Notes: generated by a model not told the origin, from the letters alone. Shown: positions 1 to 12,374, counted from the first letter of the stretch. The stretch: DNA of 64,000 nucleotides from Macrostomum hystrix (GCA_950097015.1 CATNEN010000001.1:13475501-13539500), one strand, 5' to 3'. Numbers and translations: made by a program.

Positions 1-2690
1 CGTCCCATAGGCCACAGGCGTGACAGCCGTGCCTACCCCAAGCAGTGCTCGAAACCGGCTAAAAGTCTAAGGAGAGGTGTCGGACTGCCCGGAATCGGAC
101 AGGACAGGGCTAACTAGTCTACTGCCGTCAGTAGTGCGTGCGCAACTGACTCCTAACCTTGGTAGCGGTGGTCGAATCGGCCTAGGCTCCTGTCACAGAA
201 CTGCGGAAAGGCTATCGGCAAAGCGGATAGTTGATCGAGGGTAGCGCCACCACCCAATGCGCCTACGTTGCCACCGCAGGCATTTGGGAACTTGGGTCCC
301 CGGAGTACACAGCTCCTAGTTCATCACGCAGATCTAGACAAGCCTAAAAATAGGGCATTCTGCAACTTCCGTTTTAGACTGGGGGAAGAACCCCAGAATG
401 GATCGAGACACGCCTCAAAAGGGGATTCCTGAATTCGCGCTACAGGGGTCTAGAAAGGTGGTACTCCGAACTCGAATGAGAATCCATAGCCGGAATCCTA
501 CTCATGAAACATCAGACACATTCTTTACATTAGACTGCAGCCTATACATTAAGTAACTAACGAACCGAATCTGTGTGAGTTGAGGAGATCAGAGGCTGGA
601 GAGATTAAGCAGAACACTGGCTGAGTGATTACGCAAGCGAAAGATTCTTAGAACATCACTCTCGCTCCCGTAGCCGCAGTTGCGAGAGGGGGGCAGGGGG
701 AAAACTCCATTGGAAAGGGAGTTCGACACGTACACCGTTGAACCCTCCCAAGAGGAAGAAGGAAAACCGGCTAAGAATTCCCCCAACCCTCAGGAAAGAG
801 ATGCACATGCTACTCTCCGCATCTGCTTGCGAATCCCTAGTTCCTTATTACTCTTATGCGCGCTTACAGTTGCCTTCCTGCCGCAGCCTTCAGCTCGGCA
901 TCACCAGAGCCCACCCCCTAGGAGATTAGCCACTCATGCCTGAGGGCTGTCTAGCGGATAAATAAAACATGGGAGATAACACAGTATGAGATTTAAATTG
1001 TGCTTAAATTGGCCTAAAGTAAAGTTATTTGGCTCGATTTGTAGTGTTTATTAAGCCAGAAATCCAATCCCTTGCCCACTAAAGTGCCGCCTAACTTAAT
1101 AATAATAAATAAATTTTAATTGTTAATCCCAAGGGACTATTTATTAATCCCTTGGGATTAACAATTAAAAACCGCTGCGCGGGTTACTTATCTGGAGTAG
1201 TTCGGCCGCGTGCTGCAATCCCGTAGTTCTCGGGGAGAGGGCGGGCAAAAATAGCAAAGGCGGAGAAAGGACAAGCTATGTCGATGCGGGCAGGGGCCGA
1301 CCCACCGGGAGCTCAAAGGCTCAATTAGAAGGCTCACCTAACGAGGTGGCTGTCGCTACAAGGGGGAGGGGAAGCAGGCAATGGGCCTGTGAGCGCTGAT
1401 CTGAGCTTATAGCTCTAGGGTCTAAGCCCTATATGGAGAATTGGGTCCGGGGTAAGTGCTCTGGGTCCGGTGGGAGTCCGGCCCGGCAATGGTAAGTCCG
1501 GCGGGGGAGAAGAAGGTCGGAGATGGTCCGCCGGGAAGGTCCTAGAGGGAGCAGCGCAGCGCGCTTGCTTAAATAGTCTTAAAGCACGCCAACCTCGTCA
1601 TCCATCAAAATAACCCACATTCGCGCCAGCCTGTCAACGGGGAATCGAAGCGGCGATGGACCGCCCCGATAACCCAATGAACCGACGGCGGGAAACGACA
1701 GATGTTCTGCGCGAACAGCCGCCGGCAGTCGGCCAATGATTGTTACTCCGCCGGGACAATGGGAAGCGCAGGCGCCGACCTGCCTACAGTGACATTTACA
1801 TGTATCTAAAAGGAGGGAGGTCATAAAGTCGAGCTGGGCTCGAATACTGTAAAGAAGTGGGGACATGAAGAATTAATGATCACTCATAACGCCCGAGTGA
1901 TTACCGATATCTGATCGCGGTTTGGAGGGGAATTATGACCTAAACTACTCATACAATAAAAGTTATGGCCGCGATCAGTCATTCCTACAGGGGTCTAGAC
2001 AGATCCAGGGAAAAGGGATTCGACGGCTACTTAATTCACCGCCGCCCCAAACCCGGCCCTAAGATTAATGATCTTGCTTACGGCCAGCTGCTATGTGGGT
2101 CGCAATTATTAGATACTTAAAAATTTGAAAAATTATGCTGGCTCACATTCCCACTCGATTCCCGCAGCACGCTCCACATCAATTTTGTTCAATAAATTTT
2201 CTCCGTTTGTCTCTCCGACTATTTATTTGGACGGGGAGAGTGTAGTGAGCCACTGCTTAGGGGCCTATTGGTGTCTCACTAGCTGTCAGTACCCCCACCT
2301 GCAAGGTAGCTTAGGTGTCCCCTTTTTGCTTGCATTGAGTGGCTGCCCGGCCCGCCCTCTCTGGCGTTGTCTGGTCTGCCCCTCTTTGCCCTTCCCTTCC
2401 CGGCGGCGCCTGCACTTAGAGTGTGTTGTCTCTTCCCCCAGGGATGAGTCATCACCTCTTTGTCCCGCGCTGGCTTTGTTGTCCCTTGTCCTTTTTCTTT
2501 GCGTGTGGTTGTCTTCACTCAGTCAGCACGTGATTCTCCTTATGTGACTGGCCTCTCTTTGTTTTTTAAAGTACAAGTAAACATGTTTACTGCATTTGGG
2601 GTTTTGATTATGGGACAGGAACGTCAGTTGCTATTTTTAGAAACCACGTGATTCCATCACGTGTTTTATAACTCTGCACTGACCCTATGG
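1..2690. other. no recognised gene; degenerate repeats
   Basis: I see no coding region that resembles a known family. Open frames here are short and lack codon or domain signals. A 15-base word (ctacaggggtctaga) occurs at 440-454 and again at 1985-1999, within loosely similar context (gatc...gaca...aaaaggggatt), which suggests a diverged repeat. A 10-bp inverted repeat (ctgatcgcgg) pairs 1911-1920 with 1969-1978. Around 1440-1545 there is a run of short gtccgg-containing degenerate repeats. Confidence 0.4.
1114..1170. repeat. perfect 23-bp inverted repeat (hairpin)
   Basis: Bases 1114-1136 are the exact reverse complement of 1148-1170, separated by an 11-base AT-rich loop. The arms carry the core ttaatcccaaggga. 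A perfect stem of this length in otherwise diverged sequence suggests a recent origin, for example a foldback element end or a replication-slippage product. No coding role is evident. Confidence 0.85.
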
Positions 2691-2702
2691 GAGGCCCCTG
2701 CC

Positions 2703-3062
2703 TATAAAAGAAAGCCCCCCGCTCCTCTGGTCCTCATCCCTTTCTCCCCGGCTTCACCTTGCCGCTTCCTGTCATTAACGCTTTCTCTGACTTATTTCAG
2801 TCTCTCTTGTCAGTGCCATCGAGTGTCTAAGTTTCCCACTTCAGTCTCTGCGTGTGGCTGCTCGCAAGCTCAGTTCTGGCTAAGTCCCGAAACTAACTTA
2901 GCCTTCCCCCACCACCCGAGCTACGCAGGACACTGACAGCCTTTAACTGCGACTGAAACTCTGCACGGTGTGCGCTTCTCAAGACTTCGTGACTTTATCT
3001 CTTTCGGGCCAAGGATCCTTCACCTCACCGAAGGCAGAAGTCCTGACGCCCTGGTGGCAGCG
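2703..3062 (+). promoter_or_regulatory. LTR-like promoter with TATA box and possible primer-binding site
   Basis: A clear TATA box (tataaaag) lies at 2703-2710, followed by a C/T-rich leader. At 3052-3062 the word tggtggcagcg resembles the tggtggcag start of primer-binding sites next to LTRs of some animal Ty3/gypsy and Bel/Pao elements. No matching second LTR or gag-pol follows; the hAT relic begins about 280 bases later. It may be a solo or truncated LTR, or simply the promoter of the hAT element. Weak call. Confidence 0.25.
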
Positions 3063-3340
3063 CTACTACTACACTACCTAGTATTCTTGGACTTCATATT
3101 GGAGTTCGCCGGATCCCGCATTGTTAGCAGGACGACCGGTACAACATTATATCATGTGTACTGTGTTAGTATGTCACTGTGGCATCCTTTTTTCTCATGT
3201 ATCAGGTTCCGTTGCATCTCACCCTAGGCCTGGCTTGTCCTGCTCCTTTCCATGCTGCACATCAGATGAGCCACACCAGCCACATGACATTGACACTCTG
3301 AAAAAAATGGCTCGCTTCAAGGTGCCACTCTCGCACTGTC

Positions 3341-5339
3341 AGCATTGAGTGGTACAGTCAGTATAGCTGGCTTAGTGTATGTACAACAACTGGAAAAGTG
3401 TTCTGTCATGTGTGCAGACGACAGGAGCAGCAAAAAAAATTAACCATGAGCAAGAGCAAAGACCCTGCCTTTATACAGGATGGGTTTAACAAGTGGAAGA
3501 AGGCCAAAGAGTCTTTCAACAAGCATGAGTCATCTCTCTGCCACCAGGAGGCATGCTTTAAGCTGCTCAGTGAAGGGAAGGAGTCAATTAAGTCACAGCT
3601 GGCTAGTCAATCTGCTGCTGAGTATGCACGTAGGAGAAAGTGTCTGGAGAAAGAAATTGAATGCATTGTATTTTTGCTGCACCAGAATTTGCCAATCCGA
3701 GGCAAAGAAGAAAGTGAAGGAAACCTTAACCAGCTACTCATCCTGCGGAAAAAGGATGTTCCAGACCTTGGCATCTGGGATGAATATGTCTCCTATGATT
3801 CAAAATGAGTTGATCCGGGAAATTGGCACAACAGTACTGCGACAACTCCTTCTCAACATCAGAGAAGCAAAGTTTTATGCCATCCTAACAGATGAGACAA
3901 CTGATGTTGCCCATAAAGAGCAGTTAAACCTGTCCATTCGCTGGGTAGATGAGCAACTGAACATCAATGAAGATCCAGTGGAATTAATCCAAGTGGAGGA
4001 GACCACAGGAGAGGCACTAGCAACTGCATTAAAGGATGCCCTAATCCGCATGCAGCTCCCTCTGCAACACTGCCGTGGCCAAGCATATGATTGTGCAGCA
4101 AACATGTCAGGGAAAGTGGCAGCCAGAATCCAGAAAGAGTGTCCAACTGCTATCCATGTGCACTGCCTGGCGCATTGTGCCAATCTTGTCCTACAAGAAG
4201 CATCTCGGCAGCAAAAAATTGTGAGGGATGCCTTGGACCTCACAAATGAGATCACTTCTTTTGTGAGAAACTCTCCAAAGACATCAAATATTTTCCAAAG
4301 CATGGCGCTTGTGATCCCAGGAGCACATGGAACATCGCTACGCCCCTTGTGCCCTACACAATGGACTTGCCACACTGCTTCATTGAAAAGCTTAATTTGC
4401 AACTACTCAGCAGTGATGGACACCATGGAAAAAGTCAGTTCATCTTCTAGTAATGAACACTCTAGGAGAGCCACTGGAATGCAGCGCTTATGGAGAAGTT
4501 TAGCACTGTGTTTGGGCTTCATCTATCCCTGGCTATTTTCTCTGTGGCCAAAGAGCTCTCCTGTGCCTTGCAATCAGCTTCGGCAACAGCCAAGCTAGCA
4601 TCAGAAGCAGTGAACTGTGCAAGAACCCACTACCAAGGGATGTGAAAGGAAGAGATGCTGGAGAAACTCTTTAAGGCAGCCAAGGACACAGCAGATGCTG
4701 ATGTTAAGGGATGTATTGAGGATCCAGTGCTCCCACGCAAATGAAAGCTGCCAAAGAGGCTTGGTGGAGGTGGAGAACATCATGATGCTGATCCCAAAGC
4801 TCTGTACCAACGCCAGCTCTACGAGGTCCTGGATCTCCTAGATTCTCAGCTTGATAATCGCTTCAACCAGCCCGCTTTCATCAGGGTACAAGAAGTTGAA
4901 CGACTGCTAGAAGAAGCTGCTGCTGGAAAGCCTATAGTTCTGTCTGACACCTTCAAAGAGACATGACTTGAACCTAGATTGTCTACTTGTACAACTGCAA
5001 ATGCTACCTGGTGCCCTAAAAGCAGTTGAAGGCCATCTAGAAAATGATGGTGAAGCCAATGTGCTCAGCGTATGCCAAGGACTCCAAGTAGCAGTCAAGA
5101 AGGGAGGCAGTGTCTTCACCATCATGATGAGTGAGGTTCTCACTCTAGCAAAAATCTACTTGACACTCCCAGTGACTACTGCCACATCAGAAAGAAATTT
5201 TTCAACACTACGACGCACTGAAACCTACCTTAGGTCTACTATGGGCCAGGTGCGACTTAACTCAGCAATGATCTGCACAGTCCACCACCACCAAACTGAC
5301 CAGCTGGACGTAGGTCAAATTGCTAATGACTGCCAATGA
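3341..5339 (+). pseudogene. decayed hAT-superfamily transposase (TTF zinc finger, DUF4371, dimerisation domain)
   Basis: Three conserved blocks in different frames identify a ZMYM1/DUF4371-type hAT transposase. First, an N-terminal TTF-type zinc finger (WLSVC...TGKVFCHVC, about 3365-3415) followed by FNKWKKA...F.KHESS. Second, in another frame from about 3780, the DUF4371 core (YAILTDETTDVAHKEQL, about 3870-3925) and HVHCLAHCANLVLQEA (about 4155-4205). Third, near the end, the hAT C-terminal dimerisation motif (TLPVTTATSERNFSTLRR, about 5161-5215). The frame changes near 3770. The 4470-4965 part holds in-frame stops (after THYQGM and FKET). No intact protein can be made, so this is a fossil. 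I could not find convincing terminal inverted repeats; C/G-rich sequence at 9600-9640 may be its 3' end, displaced by the LINE inserted at 5577. Confidence 0.85.
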
Positions 5340-5576
5340 GCACCGTCAACACTTTTTTGGTGTTTGAAATGGAAACTTTATTAAATATGTTTTTATTGTT
5401 TTGAAATGGCTTTTGTGGTAAAAGCATACAAGTTGATCTTATACTTCAAAAGTATTTGGCATATATGGTATATATGTATATATGCTGGTACTGGTAACAG
5501 CTGGTTCTTTGGCTCTTCCTTTCTTGCTTCATGACTTACTTACTTTTTCATTTGTTATAACTCAGTGCGAATGCAA

Positions 5577-6086
5577 TACTATATTTCAGGGCCATACTAT
5601 ATTTCAGGGCCATACTATATTTCAGGGCCATACTATATTTCAGGGCCATACTATATTTCAGGGCCATACTATATTTCAGGGCCATACTATATTTCAGGGC
5701 CATACTATATTTCAGGGCCATACTATATTTCAGGGCCATACTATATTTCAGGGCCATACTATATTTCAGGGCCATACTATATTTCAGGGCCATACTATAT
5801 TTCAGGGCCATACTATATTTCAGGGCCATACTATATTTCAGGGCCATACTATAATTAAGGGCCATACTATATTTCAGGGCCATACTATATTTCAGGGCCA
5901 TACTATATTTCAGGGCCATACTATATTTCAGGGCCATACTACATTTCAGGGCCATACTATATTTCAGGGCCATACTATATTTCAGGGCCATACTATATTT
6001 CAGGGCCATACTATATTTCAGGGCCATACTATATTTCAGGGCCATACTATATTTCAGGGCCATACTATATTTCTGGGCCATACTAT
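5577..6086 (+). repeat. 18-bp tandem array forming the 5' UTR of the RTE-like LINE
   Basis: About 28 near-perfect copies of the unit gggccatactatatttca, with rare variants (attaaggg near 5852, acatttca near 5941, ttctgggcc near 6071). Because the array begins right after the 5' target-site duplication, it belongs to the element and is not host DNA. Each unit contains a TATA-like actatattt, so it could act as repeated promoter monomers. The unit is a multiple of three, which creates long spurious open frames on both strands. Confidence 0.9.
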
Positions 6087-6103
6087 ATTTCACGTCAGCT
6101 GAC

Positions 6104-9100
6104 GTGAAATCGGCTGCAACCTCCGGCGGAGCTGGCGGGCAGATGACCGCAGCCAGTCCATACCGCCCAGGTAGGCCTGGAGTGCCGCGCCCACAAGCTG
6201 CGGCAGCCAACTGCAGCCAGGCCAAATCTCCCAGGGGGCAACGAAGCGAGGCTCGCAGACGAGAGCGACGACGGGAGCGCAACAGGCGGTGCAGACAGAA
6301 GCGGAATGCAGCGCAGTCTGCCCATGCCAACTGTGGCACAACACCCTGTGTGGTCTGCCGCAAAGCCAGCCGTGCTGCTCGTCGAGCCCTCGCCTGCTCT
6401 GCTGCTCAAGGTGCTGAACACCAAGCTGCCATCCGCGCATCTCGCCGTGCTGCCAGACGTGCGTGCCGCCGCATTCAGCAGCACCCCCTGAGAGCTGAGG
6501 CCCAACAGAATTCTTCGAGTGGCGCCGGGGATTCTGACCACCCAGAGCCCAACGGTCAACGGGCTTTCGCTGTACCACAAGGTGAGCTGAAGCTAGCAAC
6601 ATGGAATTGTCGAACGCTGAAGGCCAGCTGGCGCCGAGGCATGCTGGCCCGACTGGCCAAAGACTTAGATCTCGATCTAGTAATGCTGCAGGAAACGTCG
6701 ATAACGGCTGACCCTGGTGTGCACTGTGAAGTCCTGGGCTCTGGCTGGACCCTGCACTACACGTCTGCTGATTCGAGAGGTCGCGGTGGGGTCGGAGCAC
6801 TCATTGGCCCGAGGCTGCAGAAGAGCGTCGGCTGCTTAAGCCTCTCTCCCCGACTGCTCCGCGTTGATGTGCGTCTGAGGAACCGCAGCGCCCACATTTT
6901 CTGCGCGTACGCACCAACTGCAGCCCACCCTGATGAAGCCGCTGACTTTTTCGACTTTCTGTCCGGGCAGCTGGAGGCAGTTGCGCAACGAGACACCACT
7001 CTGGTGCTCGGAGACCTGAATGCCGTTGTACACCGGTCCGACCGAGCCCCGTATACCATCTTACCAGAGAACGGCAACACCGAGGCGCTAATGGACCTTC
7101 TCGCCCGCCATGACCTTGTCTCAGCCAACACCCGTTTCTGCAAGCAGCCGACACCCGACTGTGACACCGTCAGGCCGCTGGCTCCACATTCAGACCACAA
7201 GCTGCTTGCTATGCAGGCTGAGACTGCGCGATCCACTCTACCGACCACCGAAGCGGGACCCTCGCTTCTTCTTTCGGGCCCTGAAGGACGACGCAACTCG
7301 CACGAGATTTTCGCGTGCATTCATGGATGCCATCAATGGAAGGCCACAGACCGGTTACACCGAGATCTGCGCCGCCGTCCAATCGGCTGCCGGGTGGACG
7401 CTGCCACTTTTGAGGCCCGCGCAGAAAGGAAGACCGGTGTGGGAGGCGGACCCGGAGGTGCAGGCGGCACGGCTGGAGCTGCAGAGACTTCGGAGAGCTG
7501 GACGAGCTGCAGAGGCGGACGAAGCGGAGGCGGCACTGGCGACCACCTATGAGACGCGACAGCAAGCCCAAGTGGAGGAGGTCATCCGGTCTGTGACTGC
7601 GGCGGGACACGACGCGAAGCACAGGACTGTGTGGAGCGCCGTGAATGAGCTCACAGGCCGCAGGCGCCGGGTGGCTCTCAATCTGCCTGGCAACACGGCT
7701 GACGAGCGGCGGAATGAGCTGCGTGAATTTTTCTCCGCAATTGTGAACGCTCCGCCCCCACCGCAGCTGGAAGACATGTCACTGCCACCCGGTGTACCGC
7801 TGCCAGGAGAAAGTGATTTCAACGCTCGGCCCATCACCGTGGCCGAGGTGATAGAGGTGGCGAACAGCTCTGCAGGAGGGAAGGCTACTGGCCCGGACAA
7901 GGTTCCCGTAGAGGCCCTGCAGATCAGGCAAGTGGCCGAAGCGGTGACGAACATCATGAACCGGGTTCTGGACGGAGACCCAGCCCCAGTCGAGTGGACG
8001 ACAGCCCACATGGTTGCGATCCCCAAGAAACCAGGCACCAGGCAACCAGGCACCAGGCAAGAAACCAGGCAAGAATACGCGGAAGGAGGAGCACCGAGGC
8101 ATCTCCCTGATGTCCTGCGCTGCCAAGCTCTTCAACAAGATCTTACTGAAGCGGCTGCAGCCAGTGCTGGACCCATACCTGAGGCCCAAGCAGAATGGGT
8201 TCCGGCCACGTCGGGGCACCATCACCCAGATCCTCGCCCTCCGACGTGTCATCGAAGAAGCGCGCACTCACCAGGCCACGCTGATCTGTGTCTTCGTAGA
8301 CTTCCTCAAGGCATTTGACTCCGTGGCGCGCGCTGTCATCCCGCGAGTGCTTCGGGCGTACCATGCCCCGCAGCGTCTTGTGGACGCCGTCATGGCGCTC
8401 TATGTGAACACCGTGGCCGCTGTGATGACACCTGACGGGCCGTCGGACTCCTTCCCCACGACATCAGGGGTGCTGCAAGGCGACACGTTGGCGCCCTTCT
8501 TGTTCGTGGTGGTCCTTGACTGGGTGCTGTGGCATGCGCTGCCATCAGACGCGGACGGTTTCCTGCTGCTCAGACGAACGAGCAGCCGACACCCGGAGAG
8601 GCGCCTGTCCCTGCTGGGCTATGCCGATGACCTGGCCCTGCTCTCTTCCTTGGTGGAAGGCGCACAACGGATGCTCGACCGTCTAGTGGCAGTGGCAGCC
8701 AGTGTTGGGCTCGTAATCAACACCAAGAAGACGGAAGTGCTGACGGTGCCTGCAGAGCTGCCTGCGAACATCACCTGCAGCACTAGCGACGGCCAAGCAG
8801 TTCCCCTCCCTCGCTGCACCCGCTTCACTTATCTCGGCGGGCTGGTCCCAAGTGCCACAGAAGATCTGGCGAGGCGCAGGGGCCTGGCGTGGGGGGCGCT
8901 GCAGACTATCCGGCCGGTCCTGCAGAGCGAGACCCTCCCTGATCGACTCAGGGCTCGGCTGTTCCAGGTGGTGGTCGAGACCGTCCTGATGTACAACGCC
9001 GAGACCTGGACGGCCACGGAGGCGCTGGAGAGGCAGCTGGACTCGGCGCACTCGGCCCTGCTACGTGCCGCCTTTGGCATCCACTTCCCGGAGCGGGTCT

Positions 9101-9384
9101 CCAACGCCGCCCTTTACTATCGCGCTGGGCTGCACCCACCCAGTGAGACCCTTCGGAGACAGCGGCTGCAGCTGGCAGGCCATGTGGTGCGCGCCGGGGC
9201 CTACTGTCCAGAGCTGGCGCAGGACGTCCTGCTGCTGACCATGCAGGGTCCCCTGCGCCGAGGGCAGGCCAGGACGCACCGCTATGTCGAGGGCCTGCTC
9301 GCCGATGCTGGTCTTGGCGAGCATCAGACTTGGACAAGAGCAATCGACAATTTCAGGAAGCTGGCTCTTCGGCGTGCCTTGTGA
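6104..9384 (+). pseudogene. LINE ORF: APE endonuclease plus reverse transcriptase, frameshifted
   Basis: A basic N-terminal segment (Arg-rich, about 6220-6480) precedes an exonuclease/endonuclease/phosphatase domain at about 6583-7215: TWNCRTL, LQETS with the catalytic Glu, LGDLNAVV with Asp/Asn, and the terminal SDHKLL. The frame then moves by one base near 7220. The linker runs in the next frame to about 8030 and contains GPDKVP. A 34-bp insertion of locally duplicated ccaggca-type sequence (about 8038-8075) shifts the frame again. The reverse transcriptase follows: RGISLMSC, FVDFLKAFDS (motif A Asp), SGVLQGDTLAPFLF (motif B), GYADDLALL (catalytic motif C), and a C-terminal thumb with YLGG and GHVVR. 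Stop at 9382-9384. No RNase H. Catalytic residues are present, but the two breaks make it a pseudogene. Confidence 0.85.
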
Positions 9385-9441
9385 CACTGTGAACTTTCCT
9401 TTTCACAGTGTAATTTGTTGTTGTTGTTGTTGCGAATGCAA

Positions 9442-11845
9442 ATATAATTGGAATTTGGCATGCTTAGTAATTTGTTTTTTTCTTTTTAACAAAATGCTCA
9501 TATTAAAAAAGCATTTGTTTCTTGGGTAAATAAGCTTTTTTCTATTTTTGCAAGGGCAATATTGAAATAATAACAATTGTCATTTTTGGGATTTTTTTCG
9601 GGGGAAACGGATCCTCCCCTTGGCCTTGCCCCCCCCCCACTTTTTTAATCATTCCTAGGCCTACGAAAGATTGTATATATGACCATAAATGCAGTTATTT
9701 ATAGAGCATGAAAAATGCTTTCAAATTACATAATTCATGATAGTTCACTCCTTAAAATAAGATTAAACCAGTCACTCAAATTGTAAAACAAAACATCAAA
9801 TTCTCTGTTTGGTTTGAAGATACATGAAAATCATTGTTCGGTTTTAGATATAAAGCAGGAATAACTTTTTTTCTATTTGATAAAATAGCAAAAGCAGATA
9901 GGCCCTACTTTTAGAAAGATGTAACTGTTTTCTATAACTTTGCTTTTGATTTATCATCATATCTAAAATAGAAAATCTGTAGCTTAGGTTTGAAGTAAAA
10001 AAAATACACATTCTTGTTTGGTTGATGATACATTACCCTAACAGGGAAAAGTCTAACTAGGTCTTTCCCCAAAAGTATTTTCCCAAACTTAATAAAGGGC
10101 TAATAGGCCTTAATAAAGCTAGCTAGGCTTAATAGTGTTGTAAATTCTACTTGGTTCTCCATAAGAAACCAAGTTAGTAGATAAATGTTTAGTTTAAATA
10201 TCAATCATAAACATTTTTATTCTTGACTTTGCACTACACAAGTGTAAAAACAATTCGACTTTCATTATCTTAGGCCTACCTTGCTCCATGCTGTTGCTGC
10301 CAATCAGTAGATCCCTATTGGAATAAGTTTTCAGACACTGTGGACAGTGCATCTAGTGCGCCATGGCAATCATAAAGTGGCCTGGACGGTGCGTCATGAC
10401 AATCTTCAAATCCTAAGGTGGTATGGACGATGTGTCATTCAAATCTTCAAATCCTAGGGTGCCATAGCACTCTAGGTTTAGGTGATATTGTGCATGACTC
10501 CAGTCTCTATCATGTTCATTCTGATGATGCATCACTCGTTTTTGAGAGATTTAAAGAGATTGAGAGAAAGTTGTGTGTTTTACCGCACTTGTGTTTTACT
10601 GCACTCTGTTCTGTACTGTACTTCTGCCCCCTTCTGTTGTAGTTGTATCTATTTCTTAATTCTTAGTCTACTCGTCTTTTGACTTACAAAGTTACATTGT
10701 TGGTCTATTCAAAGAAAAATAAATAATGTAAATAGTGTGGCAATTGCATCAGTGAGTACTTAAAATAATTACGAACACTGAAACCCTTTACTTCAATTTG
10801 GCTAATCGCTATTACTAAACACAAAATATTATATCAGTATGTACTACGTACAGTGTGCTTGAGTAACTGCTTAAGACATTCTCTGGACATAAGCAGTTGT
10901 ACATGAGATGGATTCATCGTATGTGCACGTGCAATAGGAGTAAAATAGTGGGGGTAAATGTACGTGCAACTGCTTAAGGCAGAGGCGCAGTATATATAAT
11001 TCAATATTTGGGGTGCATGCATTTTCTTCAACAACTACACCCACTTCACTCGCAGGCTGTTCAACCATCTCAGGAATCCCAGCCTCAGCCTCTGTGACTG
11101 TGGCTAACATGTCACCATTGTCATTGCTGTTGCTGGCACACTCTCCCGTGCTCAGCTGACTGCTCTCACCACTTCTCTTCCTTTTCTGCTTCTTGTTCAA
11201 ACTTGTTCAAATGCGCCATGACTATGAGGAAAAAGAAAAAGTGCGCCGGACGCCGTCCGCGAAAATACCACTTATTCCAATAGGGCAGTAGATCAATTCC
11301 TATAGCTGGAGTAATTACTTCGTTTTCTCTTCCACAACTCTTCAACACTCCACTTAATTTACCAACCTTGACGAACCATATGTAGAAAAACTTTTTTCAC
11401 ACTGTAATTGACGATGTTATTTTATATTAGTCTTTACTGTATTATTAATTTACTTTCTTTATCTCTATGGCGTCTAATGTACTTTACTGTATTCGTATTT
11501 GTTTTACTGTATGTTACTTATATTACAAACTGAACCATCGCGAACCCTTACTCTGCACGCTGATTGGTTCAGCTCGTTTAAATACACTTAAGTGTTATTT
11601 GCCGCCTGCTGGACCGATGCGATTTGCGTGTAACCAAAATTTAACGTCGAATTGACGCGAATCTACGTGATTTGAACAGCAGATCGGTAACCTAAAACTG
11701 TTACAGACCACGAATTTAAATGGTTTAATACCGTCAGTGTCGCGCGGAGCAGCCTAAGAAGTAGAGTGAGCCTAGCTAGCATATTTAAATATAGCAAGAA
11801 GCAAGAACATTAAATATTGCTAGATTAACTTTTTTATTACTTTCT
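9442..11845. other. AT-rich sequence, no recognised gene
   Basis: The first part (to about 9650) resumes the hAT element flank. Beyond it the DNA is AT-rich with no family-level match. On the minus strand 11040-11200 there is a short Lys/Arg-rich then acidic open segment (MNKKQKRKRSGESSQL start), reminiscent of a transposase N-terminus but too short to assign. Around 10330-10465 there are degenerate repeats of a tgga(c/t)ggtgcgtcatgacaatc type. Confidence 0.35.
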
Positions 11846-11856
11846 CTATATCTCGC

Positions 11857-12374
11857 TCACTCCCCTGGCCGAGCTCGCGCTACACCTTTGGTGCGGTGGA
11901 ACCGATCCACCAGGCCATCGCACTGCGGATGATAACTTGTTGTCGGTGTTTTCTGGATCTCCAGAGGCCGGCAGAGGCTTCTTATGACCTTGACGTCCAC
12001 CGCCTTGCCACGGTCGGAGAGTAGGATGTGAGGTGCGCCAGAGCGTGCCACCCAGTTGTCGAACTGGGCCTAGTGGCGATGGATGGTCGCTTTTTCGTCG
12101 GGAATTGGCACCAACTCGAGCCAAATGGTGAAATAGTCTATGATGGTGAGCAGCTGTTCGTTACCGCACTGAGACAGTCCAACCGCTGCATCGGAAAACC
12201 GCTTTCAATGGGCTGCAGAAGAGCTAGGTGCTGACGCGTTGTCTTAGCGTGTTGGCACACCCGACAGGATCTGACCGCCAAACTGACGCTCAACGTCATC
12301 TTCGGCCAGTAGCATCGCTGCTTGAGGGCTGCCAAGGTCTTATCCCCGCCGAGATGTCCTAGCTCATAGACCAC
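11857..12374 (-). pseudogene. Ty3/gypsy-type integrase relic
   Basis: Read right to left, the first part (12374-12170) is an integrase zinc-binding region: HLGGDKTLAALKQRCYWP then CRVCQ. After a frame change near 12160 comes an integrase core: DYFTIWLELVPIPDEKA, then LLSDRGKAV with the second acidic residue, then TTSYHPQCDGLVDRF. The position normally holding the catalytic Glu is Asp (VDRF). An in-frame stop follows ATIHRH. Neither gag, protease, RT nor LTRs are visible nearby, so this is an isolated degraded fragment of an LTR retrotransposon. Confidence 0.8.

Larger units (their letters stand above)
5577..9430 (+). mobile_element. RTE-like non-LTR retrotransposon, complete ends, 11-bp target-site duplication
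   Basis: The element is bounded by the direct repeat tgcgaatgcaa at 5566-5576 and 9431-9441, which I read as its target-site duplication. Its 5' end consists of an 18-bp tandem array (5577-6086). A single APE-endonuclease/reverse-transcriptase reading frame follows. The 3' end is a short spacer and a (ttg)n tail, as in RTE-type LINEs that end in short microsatellites rather than poly(A). It inserted into the 3' flank of the hAT relic. The coding part has at least two frame breaks, so this copy is inactive. Assignment to the RTE clade rests on the RT C-terminal motifs (YNAETW, RLQLAGHVVR) and the tail, and is moderate. Confidence 0.8.

Noticed and set aside
440-1999. 15-base word repeated at 440 and 1985
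   Set aside because: Surrounding similarity is too weak for me to define a repeat family.
5482-6102. Open frames of IFQGHT or YYISGP repeats
   Set aside because: Translation of the 18-bp array that forms the LINE 5' UTR.
7110-8318. A separate gene in the frame between the LINE endonuclease and RT
   Set aside because: It is the middle of the same LINE ORF displaced by frame breaks.
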